NCBI RefSeq assembly: GCF_910596095.1
Contig: NC_056538.1
Span: 7,372,001 to 7,436,000 of the forward strand
Source: Thunnus maccoyii
Taxonomy: Eukaryota; Chordata; Actinopteri; Scombriformes; Scombridae
Direction of reading: 5' to 3'
DNA: 64,000 bases
This document shows positions 18,001-30,600 of this stretch, piece after piece. The position numbers were made by a program, and so were the translations under genes. Each line of letters begins with the position of its first letter. The first letter of the stretch is position 1. The notes under the pieces were generated by a model. The model was not told the DNA's origin and did no database searches. It worked only from the letters and a program-made list of their open reading frames with translations.

Positions 18001-21000
18001 CTGTAAGTACTTCGCTCTCCACCTCACAATGCACCTCCAACACCATTAGCATCCTAAATATCTAATGACACATCTGTGGTGATAACACACATTTTTTGCA
18101 AGTGAATAATGGTGGGAGATGTGTGAAAGAATAAGTCTTGTTTTGGTTCCTTGTGTTAATCAGATTGTGCTCAATAAAAAGCAAAGCAAAAAAAAAATCT
18201 CAAAAGCTAAAATTTGATGATGTTAAACCCGTTCTATAAAATGAGTGATGTATATCACAACTGACTCATCTTAATTTGTCTCCCTAGGTTAGAAAATTCA
18301 AGTCAAATTAATTTATGATTTCCTTAAAATTCAATTTGGCAGTAAAAATAAAATACTGTATACCATGAGATTATTTTAATTATTTAACTTTATGACAAAA
18401 GTCATAATTTTCTTCACTCAAGGAGCCAAGCTTATCTTTTTCTTTTACTTGCAGTTTCATGTTCATTGAAATTAAAAATGACCTAACTGTCAATTTTTAA
18501 AATCTTTTTACCTGCAGGATATATTTGCTGTAGCTGTCTCCCTCATCACGGGGAAGATTGTTTACATCTCAGACCAGGCGGCGTCCATCTTGAACTGCAA
18601 ACCTGAAGTGTTCAACAATGCCAAGTTTGTGGAGTTCCTGACACCTCAGGATGTTAGCATGTTCTACAGCTTCACCACGCCCTACCGCCTGCCATCATGG
18701 AGCATGTGCACCGGAGCAGGTACCAGCAATCTCTCAACTAAAATCTTTATGTAAAAATATTTTTTAACTTGTCTTAAAGTTGGAGTTTTAAAACTCTTGT
18801 ATTTGCCTCTCTTCCCTGTTTGGATGATAGACAAACTTCTCAGGTCCTGTCACCAGAGCATTGAATATAGATGACTAACAGATGGCCTTTTGGAAAAAGT
18901 CCATCTAATCTAATGCATTTGATGATATATTCATCCTGTCCTCTTTTTCTCCCCACCTCCTTCTCTCTCTCTGTCTTATTCAGAGTCTTCTCCCACGGAG
19001 TGCATGCAGGAGAAATCCTTCTTTTGCCGCATCAGGTGAGTGGCAGCAGCCAACAGCTTCTCTGATCCATAGTTTCCTGCTCAAACAAGCTCTGAGTCAG
19101 CAAAGAGTTGATGAGCAGGAGAGAGGATGACTGAGAGGAGTGAGGAAGTTCGCAGCTGTGAGCTTTTGACCTTTATCTCCATCTAGTGGCCAGATGGGAA
19201 CTTACAGCTACAGTTTTAGCTCAGAGCATTTTGTTGGCCTTTTAAATATTGGATGTTTTTGTCAGGTATAGCTTGGATAAATTAGTATACAGTTTTGATA
19301 TATATTTAAAAGTCATGAAGAAAACATTAAAAACTGGAGTTTATCCTAAGCACAGTATTTGATCACTTTTAAAATATTTCCCTGGATTGAAAATTAAAAT
19401 GAAATAGTGGTGACTCACTGGATCTCTGGTTTTGATGTTTCTTTGCTTTAGTTCATATCTACAACAACAGAAAATGCAGTTTCTTATGGATAAAAGTAGA
19501 GATTCAGGCAAAGGCCTCTTAAGTGATACTCCAATAGCATGGAACCATTGCAGAACTCATCTGAAAAGCACAAATGATTAATAGTGTGTCTGTGTGTGTT
19601 GTAGTGGTGGTAAGGAGCGTGAAGGGGATCTCCAGTACTATCCTTTCCGTATGACTCCCTACCTGATGAAAGTCCAGGATCCTGAGCTGGCTGAGGAACA
19701 GTTCTGCTGCCTCCTGCTGGCTGAGAGGGTGCACTCTGGTTATGAAGGTGAGACCCGTGACCACAAATACATGGTTTCACACACATTTTTAGTGTTCATT
19801 TTACATTTTATACTGTCTCACATATAACACTTGGTAATTGATGTTTTATATTTGGTGCTCTAAACATTTGGTATCCTGTTGGTTAGTCTTTGGAGATGTC
19901 ATTTGGGCAATCTATAATGAACCAGTTGAATTTGATTAAGGTGTTTAGAAGATTTTCATGCAGTGACAATATTTTAAACACTGCATGGCAGTCATTTCAC
20001 ACAATTTGTTAATTGTAGTTAGTTGGAGTTGGTAAAGTTTCATTTTTCACATCTTTGGGTGTACATAGTCCAGGCATTAGTGGTTCTTATGATTTTTTTT
20101 TTTAATGATTACCATTATAATAATGAGTTTTTTTGTCTTCTTTTGTCTGTCCACAGCACCCAGAATCCCTACAGACAAACGTATCTTCACCACCACACAC
20201 ACACCTAACTGTGTGTTCCAGGATGTGGATGAGAGGTAAGTGTGGAAAAGCCTTAATAAAGTGTCTTATTTCATATGTGAGTATGTGCGACTGTGCTTTC
20301 TGTTGAATACAAAATAGTTTTAAATTAGTTTTCATGGCATAGAAAACTCATGGAACTATGAAGTTCAGCAAAGTTGCAGTCAGTCTCAAATGTGCTGTGA
20401 ATTAAATCTATAACATGTTGTTGTTGTTGTTTCTCTATCAGGGCTGTTCCTCTGTTGGGTTTCCTCCCTCAGGACCTGATTGGGACCCCCGTGCTGCTCA
20501 ATCTGCACCCAAGTGACCGACCCTTAATGCTGGCTGTGCATCGCAAGAGTAAGAATCATTTTTAATCACTTGATCTTCTTAATTAAAACATTTTTGTATC
20601 TACAGTTAATACTAATATCTACAAAACCATTAGTTAAATAGTTATTGTTTAGTTAAACTGACATCAGTAGCATACTGTTGATGTTGTTTAGCTCTCTGTT
20701 TCTCACACACTCTCTGCCTTCTTCTACCAACAGTCCTGCAGTATGCTGGTCAGCCATTTGACCATTCCTCCATCCGCTTCTGTGCAAGAAATGGGGAATA
20801 CATCACCACCGACACCAGCTGGTCCAGCTTTGTCAACCCCTGGAGCCGCAAGGTCTCCTTTGTCATTGGCAGGCACAAAGTCCGCATGTGAGTATACACT
20901 TGGACACATACTGTATATTTGCAACACTTGTGAAGAACTGAAAACACTTGTACATTCATTCCTAAACATCCGCTTTTACCCTCACTTTAACTCAATCATA

Positions 21001-24000
21001 AATCTAAGTGTTTTCATTTCAAGCTCACAGTTTATCTCTGCTGAGCATGTTTATGATTAATATAAATTCTGGTCATTAGTCTTGACTACTGTCTGTGTAA
21101 ACATATCTGATGATCATGGTGTGTGTGTTTCAGGGGTCCTGTGAACGAAGATGTGTTTGCAGCACCAGCTTTCCATGGCGGGAAGATCATGGACTCAGAC
21201 ATCCAGGAAATTAGTGAACAGATCCACAGGCTCCTACTCCAAGTATGTACACACACCAGACTTTCTCTTTCACCTTTCATACACACATGAGTCAGTCTCT
21301 GTAACAGCCTTTCTTCCCTCAGCCGGTCCACAACATGGGCTCCAGTGGTTATGGTAGCCATGGCAGCAATGGTTCCCATGAACAACTGGTGAGCATCAGC
21401 TCGTCCAGTGAGAGCAACGGGAACGTCACAACGGGGAACACAGCGGAGGAGACGGGCAAGGCCAAGCCTCCCAGGACATTCCAGGAGATTTGTAAGGGAG
21501 TCCACATGCTGAAGAACCAAGACTCCCAGGTCAGCCTGCGCTCCCCTCCCCCTTCGCCCTCACCGTCTCCATCCAAGCCCGAACCAAAGAAGACCACTGA
21601 CAGTGAGTTCAATTTAACATCACATAACACAAAACTTCTTCATTCTGTTGTCACTTTCAGTTAGAATTTGTAACCAGGATCACATACTGTATATTGTAAG
21701 CATCAGTCAAATCAAACTCTTCACCTTGGGGTGTACAGAAGCTCAAGTTGAATACACACACATACGTATGTTAGTGCAAATAGTCACATGCATTTTTTGG
21801 TGGCTGTCTTCAGCAGCAGCTGCAGCAGCTCAGAGGAGTCCAGCAGTGCGTCTGAAGGACTCAGCACCCCCTCCGCAGGCCAGAGACGGTACTGCAGCCA
21901 GCATGGAGGACTTCTCCTGCAAAGACCAGACTGTCTGCTCCTACCAGCAGATCAGCTGCCTCGACAGTGTCATCAGGTAAGTTTGTGTGTGTGTGTACAG
22001 GAATAATAATGGTTAAAACATGTGTACATGAACGCATACTAAACATGCACTCTCTGATTCAACCCTTCTTTCTATTTCTCAGATACCTGGAGAGTTGTAA
22101 CATCCCCATCACAGTGAAGAGAAAGTACCAGTTCTCCTCCAACACCACTTCCTCCAACTCTGATGATGACAAGAAGGGCTCAGTGGAAGGCTTGCAAGTG
22201 ACTCCGGATGCAAACACAGGCATGTGCACATCATTTGTTAGTGCCCTACATGTCACACACAATCTAGGATGTTTGATCTGTGGTCATCTGTGACTAGGAG
22301 CTAACAGAGGATCTCTCCCTACCCATCCAGATCCTTTGATGCTAGATGCCCAGCCAGGCCTGTCAAACATGAAAGCGCCTAAGAAGCCTCCATCTGGGGC
22401 AGCTGCTGTGGTGGGAGGCCCCCTGGCACCACTCACACTGCCCAGCAAGGCTGAGAGCGTCGTGTCCATCACCTCGCAATGCAGCTACAGCAGCACCATC
22501 GTCCATGTGGGAGACAAGAAGCCTCAGCCAGAGTCTGGTGAGTTTTTATGTCCAATTTTCTTTTTATAGAAGTCATCTTCATACAGACACACAGCTGGAA
22601 TGGCACAAGGTGTGTTTTAATCCAGCTGTTGCAATATAAATTCTGTTAGACTTATTATTGCTCCGATCCATCTGACAGAGATTATCGAGGATGTGGCAGG
22701 GAGCCCGGCACCCCCACCTTTGCCCATTAGCGTGGTGTCTCCGCCCAGCCAGGAAAAGGAGGCCTATAAGAGGCTGGGACTGACCAAGCAGGTGCTGGCA
22801 GCACACACCCAGAAAGAAGAGCAGGCCTTCCTCAACCGCTGCCGAGAGCTCCACAGCGCCAGGACCTTACAGAAGGACTGTTCCACATATCTGCACAAGC
22901 ATAGAGGGCCAGCCCATGCTGAAGGTACAGACGATTATAGATGGTAGTTTATCAAAAATTAAAACTTCTTCTTTACAAATGGGGAGTATACAGGTGTAAA
23001 AGTTTAGGCCACCAGCAATGTCAAGATAAAAAGCAAGACAATTTGAAGGTTTCATGCTGTATCTGTTTCCATACTTGAATGTCCTCTACTGTTAATTTAC
23101 TGTAATTAAATTAGTGGTTATTTAAAAATAATTATAACCAGGTATGTTCCTTTAGTTTATTTTAAAAACTGTCAATGCTGAACAACAAACCTTCTGACCT
23201 GTTTGACATGTGTCATCTTAGAATCATCTGGACAGCGAGGTGCTGCCAAACAGGGTGCTACCAGGCCAGAGACTACTGCCAAGAAGGGCAGCCGCAACAG
23301 GAAGTCCAAGAAGCCACGCATGAAGCATCCTGAGTCGTCGGACAGTGCTGTGTCTAACCGCAAACCCCGGCCCCCTCTCCAGGGTCTCAACCAAACCTCG
23401 TGGTCCCCGTCCGAAGCATCCATGTCAGCTTTTAACGTGTCCTACCCAGCCATGGTGCCTGCATATCCACTCTACCCCCCAGCACCTGCCGCCCAGGCTC
23501 AGGCCCCCCGCCCTGACCCCTCCCTTTCTACAGGCTTTGGAGAGGGGCAGAGCACACAAGCCCCGCCCAACGCCACTCCATTCCCCGCCCCCATTGTTAC
23601 ACCTGTGGTGGCTTTAGTGCTGCCAAATTACCTCTTCCCCCAAATAGGACAGTTAAGTCAGATAGGCCAGCTGGGGGCTGCTCCTAGACCTACATTTTTC
23701 CCTGAGCAGACCCAGACACAACCTGCATACACTACCCAGCAGCCCTTTCAGCCCCAGCAGCCGGCCTACACCATGCAAACACAACCTCCCTTCACCAGCC
23801 AACAGCCGTTCCCTGTGCAGACTGCCTTTCCATCCCAGCAGCCATTCCAAGCCGCCCAGGCACCCTTCACTACCCAGCAGCCTTTCCAGGCTGCCCAGAC
23901 CCCCTTTACTACCCAGCAGCCTTTCCAGGCTGCCCAGACCCCCTTTACTACCCAGCAGCCTTTCCAGGCCACACAGACTGCCTACACTACTCAGCAGCCC

Positions 24001-27000
24001 TTCGCTGCTCAGCCTTCTTTCCCAGTGCAGACTCAGTTTGTGACTCAAGCCCCTTATCCAGCTCAGCCCTTCCCCTACAGCCTAACTTCTGAGCCCCCCA
24101 AAACCTCGGCCATAGAGCCCCGAGAGGGGGCAGCGTCCCGCTCCTCCACTCCAGCCTCTGGGGCGCGGGAGCCCACGACATCACCACCACTGTTTGAGTC
24201 GCGGTGCAGCTCACCCCTGCAGCTCAATCTGCTGAGCATGGAGGAGGGACAGCGCTCAGTGGAACGTCAGGACAGCACAGCGCCCCCTGCTGTAGCCCAA
24301 GGGAACAGCACAACAGCAGTGGGAGCAGCAGGGGAGAAGAACGGAACCACAGCCAAACCTGAAAGTCACCAACAGGTGAGAGACACAAACCAAGAAACCG
24401 ACTGATGGAGGGAGACAGTACCTGTGAGTTCATAGTTTTACAGAAGTTGATCAGAGTTTAATGAGATGTAATATCAGAGCTTTATACAACTGTTTGCATA
24501 CTGAAACAGCATATACACACCACCGCTTCCACATAAAGCCTGTCACAGTGTGTTAGAGAAGTGTGTGGCGTTATCTCTGATGGGTTGCTGCCTTGTCTTT
24601 TAGGTTGCGTCTCCAGGAGATGGGGCTCACAGTGATGGTAACTCCTCTTCCTGTGACCTGCTTGACATTCTGCTGCAGGAGCAGGAGGATTCCCACTCTG
24701 GCACTGGATCAGCCACCTCTGGCTCCATGGGCTCAGGGTCCGGCTCTGGATCCGGCTCAGGATCCGGCTCAGGCTGTAATGGCTGTGGTACCTCAGCTAG
24801 TGGAGCCTCGGGCAGCAGAACAGGTCAGTAGAGGAACATCTTGGCTTCTTTCCTCTCAGTTAACTTAGATTGTTTATGCGTGATGCCACTAGTTTCTGAT
24901 TGAGTGATGTGATAATTAAACATTTTCTACATCTTTACTCCCAAGCTCCTACAACTTTTTTATCATTTACTGTGTTATTTGATACACATGCACAAGAAAT
25001 TACTCTGCTTTTGACTGTTTCTCTGTCTCTCTTAATCTCCATACAGGGAGCAGCAACACCAGCAAGTACTTCGGCAGTGTTGACTCCCTAGAACACGACC
25101 CAAAGACCAAGGCCAAAGCCAAGACAAGAGGCGAAGGAGACTGTGAAGATGGCCAGTCGCAGGCCAAGGTCTCAACACAAGAGGGAGAGCATTTCATCAA
25201 ATACGTCCTCCAGAAGCCCCTCTGGCTACTGATGGCCAATGCTGACAACAAAGTCATGATGACGTATCAAATGCCATCAAGGTGAGTCTATGAGTGGAAT
25301 TAAGTATTATTTTAGCAGGAAACACAACACAACAGCATATAAAGCCTTTTTTTCTTCTGTAGATTTTTTGTGTCTTAAACCCTTGTTTAGATTTTCTATA
25401 GTTCGATAGTGTGCAGATTTGTTCCTGTTTATATGCTCTATTTTAACTACGTAATGAATGTGTCAGTCTTGTTGGTCAACTGTATCTGTGTTTTCTGACC
25501 CACAGGGACATTCAGAAGGTCCTGCGGGAAGACAAGGAGAGGCTGAGGCAGATGCAGAAGAGCCAGCCTCACTTCTCCTCCGACCAGCGACGAGAGCTGG
25601 TGGAGGAACACCCCTGGATGAGAAGGGGGGGTCTACCTTCTGCTATTAATGTGAAGGTGAGAACCACACACAAACACACATGTTGTGTCTCATAGGCCCT
25701 GTTTACACCTGGTATTAACATGCGTCTCCACATGCGTCCTGAGTGACCACATGTGATTGGATCTCACTTCCCCGCTCTATATGCAAATAAACACGGACAT
25801 CATTTCCGTTTTCAAAGACCAAATTCGATCGTTATTTACCGAACCGAGTTATGCAGCGATCTCTCCGCAGCTCTCCATTCAGAGACACTGTGTGCACTTA
25901 CACACAAGACACAACAGCATAACTTCATTGATTATTTAAATCTCCATCAGCATCGGTCAGGATCTAATTAATTAGTGTTCTTTTACACATCCAAAGCAGC
26001 CGTCCTGATAAATCCTGAGCTCCATTATGTTGAGCAGCGCAGCAAAACTAAAAACTGTTGTTATCAACTTGACAGGACAGGAGAAACTATCCAGCAACGT
26101 TTCACCTCTGAAATATTTTTTTAGACAGACAAGCAAAAAATGAATGGTTTAATTTCTATTCTAATTGTCGATTTGAAGAGGGGAACCGGTTAGGGATCCA
26201 GGAACAACAGCAAAAAACGGGATGTGGGTTACGTTTTTAATTCACATGAAAAACAAAATTATTTGTTTTCTTATCAAACAAGTTGACCAGCTTTGGACGG
26301 AGGGTCCTGTGTCTAGTCTGCCGGAAAATAGAGGACGTCAATTGAATAGGCGGTCCTTCAATGTGGCCCAGGACGCACTGCATTTACACTACTAAAAGAA
26401 TGTGGCCACATGTGGCCCAGACCACCTCCTAATGTGGTCTGAGTGATCGGATCACAATCCGTCCTCAATGCGTCTTGGGTGCGTTTACTCCTGTATTTAG
26501 AGCTGTCCACTTGTGATCGGATCACCTGAGACGGATGTTAATACCAGATGTAAACAGGACTGTAGATCTGCAGCAGTGAGAAGAGATCATTTAGATGTCT
26601 TAAACATCAACACAGATCTCACCCAGTCTAACCTTTCTTATTCACTATTGACTGTTACACATAACAGGAGTAATTGACAACCGCTTTCTAAAAGTTTAAG
26701 TTTCTATATTTGGCTTCAAAGACATACTTTTTAAGGCACTGTAATTTAAAGGCACAAGGGATAGTTTTTTGCTGAATCAGTATAGACTAAACCAGTGGTT
26801 CCCATTTGTAGTGGTGACAAGAACAACATTCTTAGTTAATGAAAAAAAAAGTATGAAAATGGTCAAATTTAAAGATGTACAATATTGGCTGCAGCAGTCA
26901 TCCTTCCAAGCCTGTACTGGTTGAACCATGGAGAAAAATGTGAGCTTGAGGCTATAGTAGCAGAGATAGTTACTAACAGCTTGTGTCTGTCTGTCTGTCT

Positions 27001-27166
27001 GTGTGTTCAGGAGTGTGTGTACTGTGAAGACGCAGCGGCAGCCCCCATCGAGGAGAACCTGCCAGAAATGGACATGGGTGAGCTGGGGGAGGAGCTGAGA
27101 CAAGAAGGCCAGAACACTCAGAGCCAATCAGAGGAGACACGGCCTCAACCGGACTCTGGCTCCTGA
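15059..27166 (+). CDS. per2: Period circadian regulator 2, complete (21 coding exons, 1539 aa)
   Basis: Negative limb of the circadian loop: PER2 binds CRY, enters the nucleus and represses CLOCK:BMAL1. Exons: 15059-15513, 16905-16997, 17442-17596, 17881-18002, 18518-18719, 18984-19035, 19605-19747, 20157-20235, 20442-20548, 20734-20887, 21134-21242, 21323-21602, 21814-21976, 22083-22219, 22331-22537, 22679-22924, 23222-24375, 24604-24823, 25047-25281, 25506-25656, 27011-27166; total 4620 nt, in frame. Visible parts: ESHGN repeats near residue 115; PAS-A about 265-335; PAS-B about 430-500; SSGYGS beta-TrCP-type motif near 565; CK1 ladder S793/796/799/802/805 (FASP-equivalent site first); Gln/Pro-rich repeat about 1065-1180; Gly-Ser run in exon 18; C-terminal CRY-binding domain with C1490/C1493 (ECVYCE), the Cys pair known to bind zinc at the PER2-CRY interface. 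The PAS region and adjacent hes6 favour per2 over per1 or per3. It is longer than human PER2 (1255 aa). Confidence 0.93.
15398..15442 (+). repeat. per2: Three ESHGN pentapeptide repeats in per2 exon 2
   Basis: Three 15-base units encode Glu-Ser-His-Gly-Asn followed by a partial Glu-Ser. The units differ mainly at synonymous positions (TCT/TCG/TCC, CAT/CAC, GGC/GGA), so the peptide has been kept while the DNA diverged. Vertebrate PER1 has similar Ser/Asn/Glu/His-rich repeats in its N-terminal region. Confidence 0.7.
22220..22330 (+). other. per2: GC-AG intron in per2
   Basis: Exon 22083-22219 must end ACA G to keep frame with the next exon, which starts AT CCT at 22331 after CATCCAG. The donor is therefore CAG|GCATGT rather than GT. 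A nearby GT (GGCAT|GTGCAC) would put the next exon out of frame. GC-AG introns are a known minor class with a strong CAG|GCAAGT-like context. Confidence 0.75.
23715..24060 (+). repeat. per2: Coding minisatellite of per2 exon 17 (39-bp unit, Q/P/F-rich)
   Basis: The core consists of three head-to-tail 39-base units beginning at 23863, 23902 and 23941, each encoding [14 protein letters not shown]. The second and third units are almost identical over their whole length. Diverged units with the same QQPF core flank them on both sides. The near-identity at DNA level implies recent slippage or unequal exchange, so copy number is likely to vary between individuals or species. Confidence 0.85.
24730..24776 (+). 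repeat. per2: Gly-Ser coding repeat of per2 exon 18
   Basis: Alternating Gly and Ser codons (GGC/GGA/GGG/GGT with TCA/TCC/TCT) form a run of about eight GS dipeptides in a low-complexity DNA tract. Vertebrate PER1 and PER2 have Gly-Ser tracts at the corresponding place, upstream of the conserved SKYFGS motif. Confidence 0.7.
25696..26562. mobile_element. Non-autonomous DNA transposon/MITE-like element in per2 last intron
   Basis: The left end reads CCTGTTTACACCTGGTATTA and the right end, reverse-complemented, CCTGTTTACATCTGGTATTA: one difference over 20 bases, with the match continuing a little inward. The element is about 867 bp and has no transposase frame. Internally it repeats words such as GTGATCGGATCAC and GTGGCCACATGTGG-like palindromes. 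Similar ends occur widely in fish genomes as far as I recall, but I cannot name the superfamily. Confidence 0.65.
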
Positions 27167-30100
27167 ACACATCCCACCAGCAGGGGAAACATTCGAATAG
27201 TCATGGACCCTCATGATGCACACACGTTGTGGATGTGAGACAGAACAGCTGTGTGCCTGACCATCCTCATAAACCTCACACACACAACATAAACTCAAGC
27301 AGAACTCTCTGTTGCCGTTGTGGTGGTTATGAGGATGTGTGCCGCTGGTGGGTTCGTATGTGTGTGTGTTGGGTGTAGGACTGCTGCTGAAATGCAGTTC
27401 TCAATGCGCCCACACAGGGGGCAATAGTGCTTTATGGAGGTCTTTGTATGCATGACCCTCATGTAGTACTTTTGCCAGCTCTCACACAAACACACACACA
27501 CAATATCTCTGAAATGATCTGGGCCCAGCCTGCACGGTTGATGACGTCCAAGATATAAAATATTTTTTTATTTAATTGTTTCCCATCCTCTTTGTCACTC
27601 AGAGCTTTACAGCAACATTATTTCAAAAATGGCATGTAGTTCATGGCCATCTTATAAATATCTAACTATATTTGAAAAAAAAGTTTTTTTTCTATTTTGA
27701 CTAAAGAACGGTCATTAAATGATTAACAAACTTCTATCATCAAGCAACACAGCATTGCTGTTAAAAAAGACTGCTGCCAGACATCATGTTTGTGTTTGCC
27801 ACATGGTCCCATTCAAGCCCTACAAATCCCAGGATTCCTCTGGTTGGATTCCTCTATGGAGAATAGTTGTGGTGCTCACTGGATGATGTAGGCTGGGGTC
27901 AAAGGGCAGGGGCTCCCAATTTTTTGTCTTGAGTTTTTAGTCTCACTTCTCTCCTTGTACCTGAGTATTCTCAGTATCCAGGCATCAGCAGTGGAGATAC
28001 ATGTAGGCTGATTGTAACTTTCCCAAGTGCAAGATATTAATTTAACTATCATATTTATTTTCTACCAGATAATGTATCTAGTTTAGACTTCTTTTAAAAT
28101 GAAGCCAAATCCATTCACCTTAAAGACAGAACTTTATATATTAACTGTTTACATGTGTTTGACAATAAACTCTACAGGAAGTCTGAGAGCTAAAAACTGG
28201 AGCTACATGTAGCTTGTCCATTTTACAGTATAATCTCCAAGTGTTATAGGTATCTGCTGTCCTCAAATCAGCACAGGTGCTATGAAGAAGTGGGCACCAT
28301 CATAGATTAAGAAGATGCTGAAATACTTGATGCATTGATAGGTGAGAGGATATTCCTGAAGGCTTCAAATCAAGTCCAAAGCAAAAGAAAGATTTATTTA
28401 AACTTACAAAATCCTTTGGATTAAAAGGGACCTATTATGCTCATTTCCAGCTCTATATTTTTATTTTTGAACTCCACTAGAATAGCTTTGCATGATTCAG
28501 AGTTTAAAAAACTCCTTGTATATCTTAAACTGGCCCTTTATGCAGCCCCTCAATGAGCCCACTCTGCTCTGATTGGCTGACTGTATTGGAGTTGTGTTAA
28601 GTTACTGCTGATGCAAACCCAACATTTCCTGCTTTACTGCTTCATGTTAAAAGCGTTGAAATGACTAAATAATGGGAGACTTTTGTTGTCAAGATTTTAC
28701 AGGAAATGAAACTTGTTCCTCACCGAATTAGCAGAGCTTTGTTAGCAGCACTAAAATCCAGTCGTCAGTCTTTGTTCAGGGGATCGGTTAGAAATAATGC
28801 AGGGAGGAATAGCACAAGCAGAAATAGCCACAGTGCTTTGCAGTGCTGTGTAATGGAAAAACACTATCAGCGTGCCAGCTCGACTCGAGTCATGGTAGAA
28901 TGGAGTCAAGTAGAAAAAACCGTTTGAAACCAAGTGTTCAGAGCAGTCTGAAGCCTGTGCTTTTTGCTCACAGGGATCACTTCTACATATGTTCACCTCA
29001 TTATTTGACACTTTGACCATGTTTAGTATGAACATCCGGAATTGTAACACTATATACATTATATGACTGAACATTAAAAAAAGCATAATAGGTCCCCTTT
29101 AATGTTTTGTTTTCACCTCCAATTTGTATCTTTAAGTGATACATTTTGTCAGTAATACAATTTTCTGTCAGTATGGTGCAGCTTGACTACAAAATGTCAT
29201 TTTTAGAACAAATAACATCAGAATTTAAACAGATGCGCATCGCTCATTTTCTCAATCTATATTCTAGATTTCAAAAATAAGCTTAATCTGCCTGAGCTGC
29301 TTTTCAGCACTGAGATACTGTATGTTTTTATAGTACTGCCATGTCTCAGACACCATCAGAAGTTGGCTGCAGCACTGATCCTCAAGGACAGTGAAAGCTT
29401 TTGGTTAGAGCGATGTATGACACTGTTTTTGCATCAGAGGTCATAACTGAGCATCAAGACTGAAATCTCAAATGGTGGGAATATAGGATGAAAATTGTAG
29501 CTAATATGGGGACCTTGTTGCCTGAGTAACCTTCTATAGAAAACTGTGACAACAAATTGTGACATACATTCATTGTACACAGGCAGCCATGTATGCCCCT
29601 CATCATCTAACATGAGGTATTGAAGAAACTGTGATCCACATTGGCTGTTTAGGTGAGGTAAACCATGTGAGAACTGGGAACAACTCAGGTGCTATGGCAC
29701 AGAAACTGTTGGGGCAGGGCGTGTGAATGTAACACATACTGGACCAAGAGCATCTCACTGGCTTAGTTTGTTTTCATGATTTTCTTTTCTTTCTTTCTTT
29801 TTTTTTTTTTTAAATTTCTTGTTTATTTGTCAGAAGTTTTTATATTATATTTTTCTGTTTCTCTGTTCTGTGTGTTTTATTTTATTTGTTGAAGAAAGTA
29901 AGCGCTTTTGAGTGTCATTGGGGACAGACCCTACCTCTTATAAATACCAAGTCTTGTTACTGTAAGCAGTGATTAACCAGCACAGCATGTGTATGTATGT
30001 GGGCGAAGCGCAATGGACAGAGTGGTCAGACACTTATGTGATTCCGATGAGTGATGGGCTCGTACAGAATCTCTGCCTCAGACTGGCAGCGGTTTGGTGA

Positions 30101-30600
30101 CTGCTGTCCTCTCTGTCTCTCTGAGAGGACCACCTTTGGCAACTGCAGTCTATCTCTGTCTTTTGTCTCTTTTTTGTACAAAATATCCATAGGGGGGCCT
30201 CCAACACTCACCTGTGTATAAAGCATTGAGAATGCACAAAAGACTGTTTCTTCATTTGGAAAGTGAAATGTGGAAATAAGCTGTTCTGAATGCTGAGAGC
30301 ACGTCAGAGTGTGAGGCTGTGCCTCTGTTTTAAGCCTTATTTTTCTCATAAGGTCTCACAAAGAGGTAATCCATTTTAAATGAGTTACACACTGGTGGGC
30401 TGTTGGAAGCACCCTGATCTGTAAATGCATACACACGGTACTGGCACATTATGTTGTGTATGGTCATGTAAATTTGTCTCATTGCCACTGTGAGTCTGTG
30501 GTATATTAAACTAGCACAGTTCTGTGCATTTTTGTAGATAAAATTTTGTGTTGTTTGAGACATGAAAACAAATGTTGTAATAAAACTACAGAAATATAAC
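27167..30600 (+). other. per2: per2 3' UTR and polyadenylation signals
   Basis: The stop codon ends at 27166. AATAAA occurs at 28164-28169 (about 1 kb 3' UTR) and again at 30579-30584 (about 3.4 kb). A MITE lies between them, so the short form avoids it and the long form would carry it. The segment is AT-rich with ATTTA-type words. No other gene is seen. Confidence 0.5.
28421..29102. mobile_element. MITE-like element with TTAA ends, downstream of per2
   Basis: Inverted termini: left TTAAAAGGGACCTATTATGC and right (reverse complement) TTAAAGGGGACCTATTATGC, with one mismatch in 20. Both ends sit on TTAA, as expected for TTAA-targeting (piggyBac-like) elements. Length is 682 bp with no transposase. 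This terminal word is, to my knowledge, one of the commonest MITE ends in teleosts. Confidence 0.75.

Noticed and set aside
23653-24048. Long antisense frame rich in Gly, Leu and Trp
   Set aside because: It is a shadow of the repetitive per2 exon 17 on the opposite strand. The coding strand is established by per2 homology and splicing.
15059-27166. Assignment of the clock gene as per1 or per3
   Set aside because: The N-terminal repeats and Gly-Ser tract recall PER1, but the PAS region, the SGYGS motif, the AAHTQKEEQ region and hes6 linkage all fit PER2 better.
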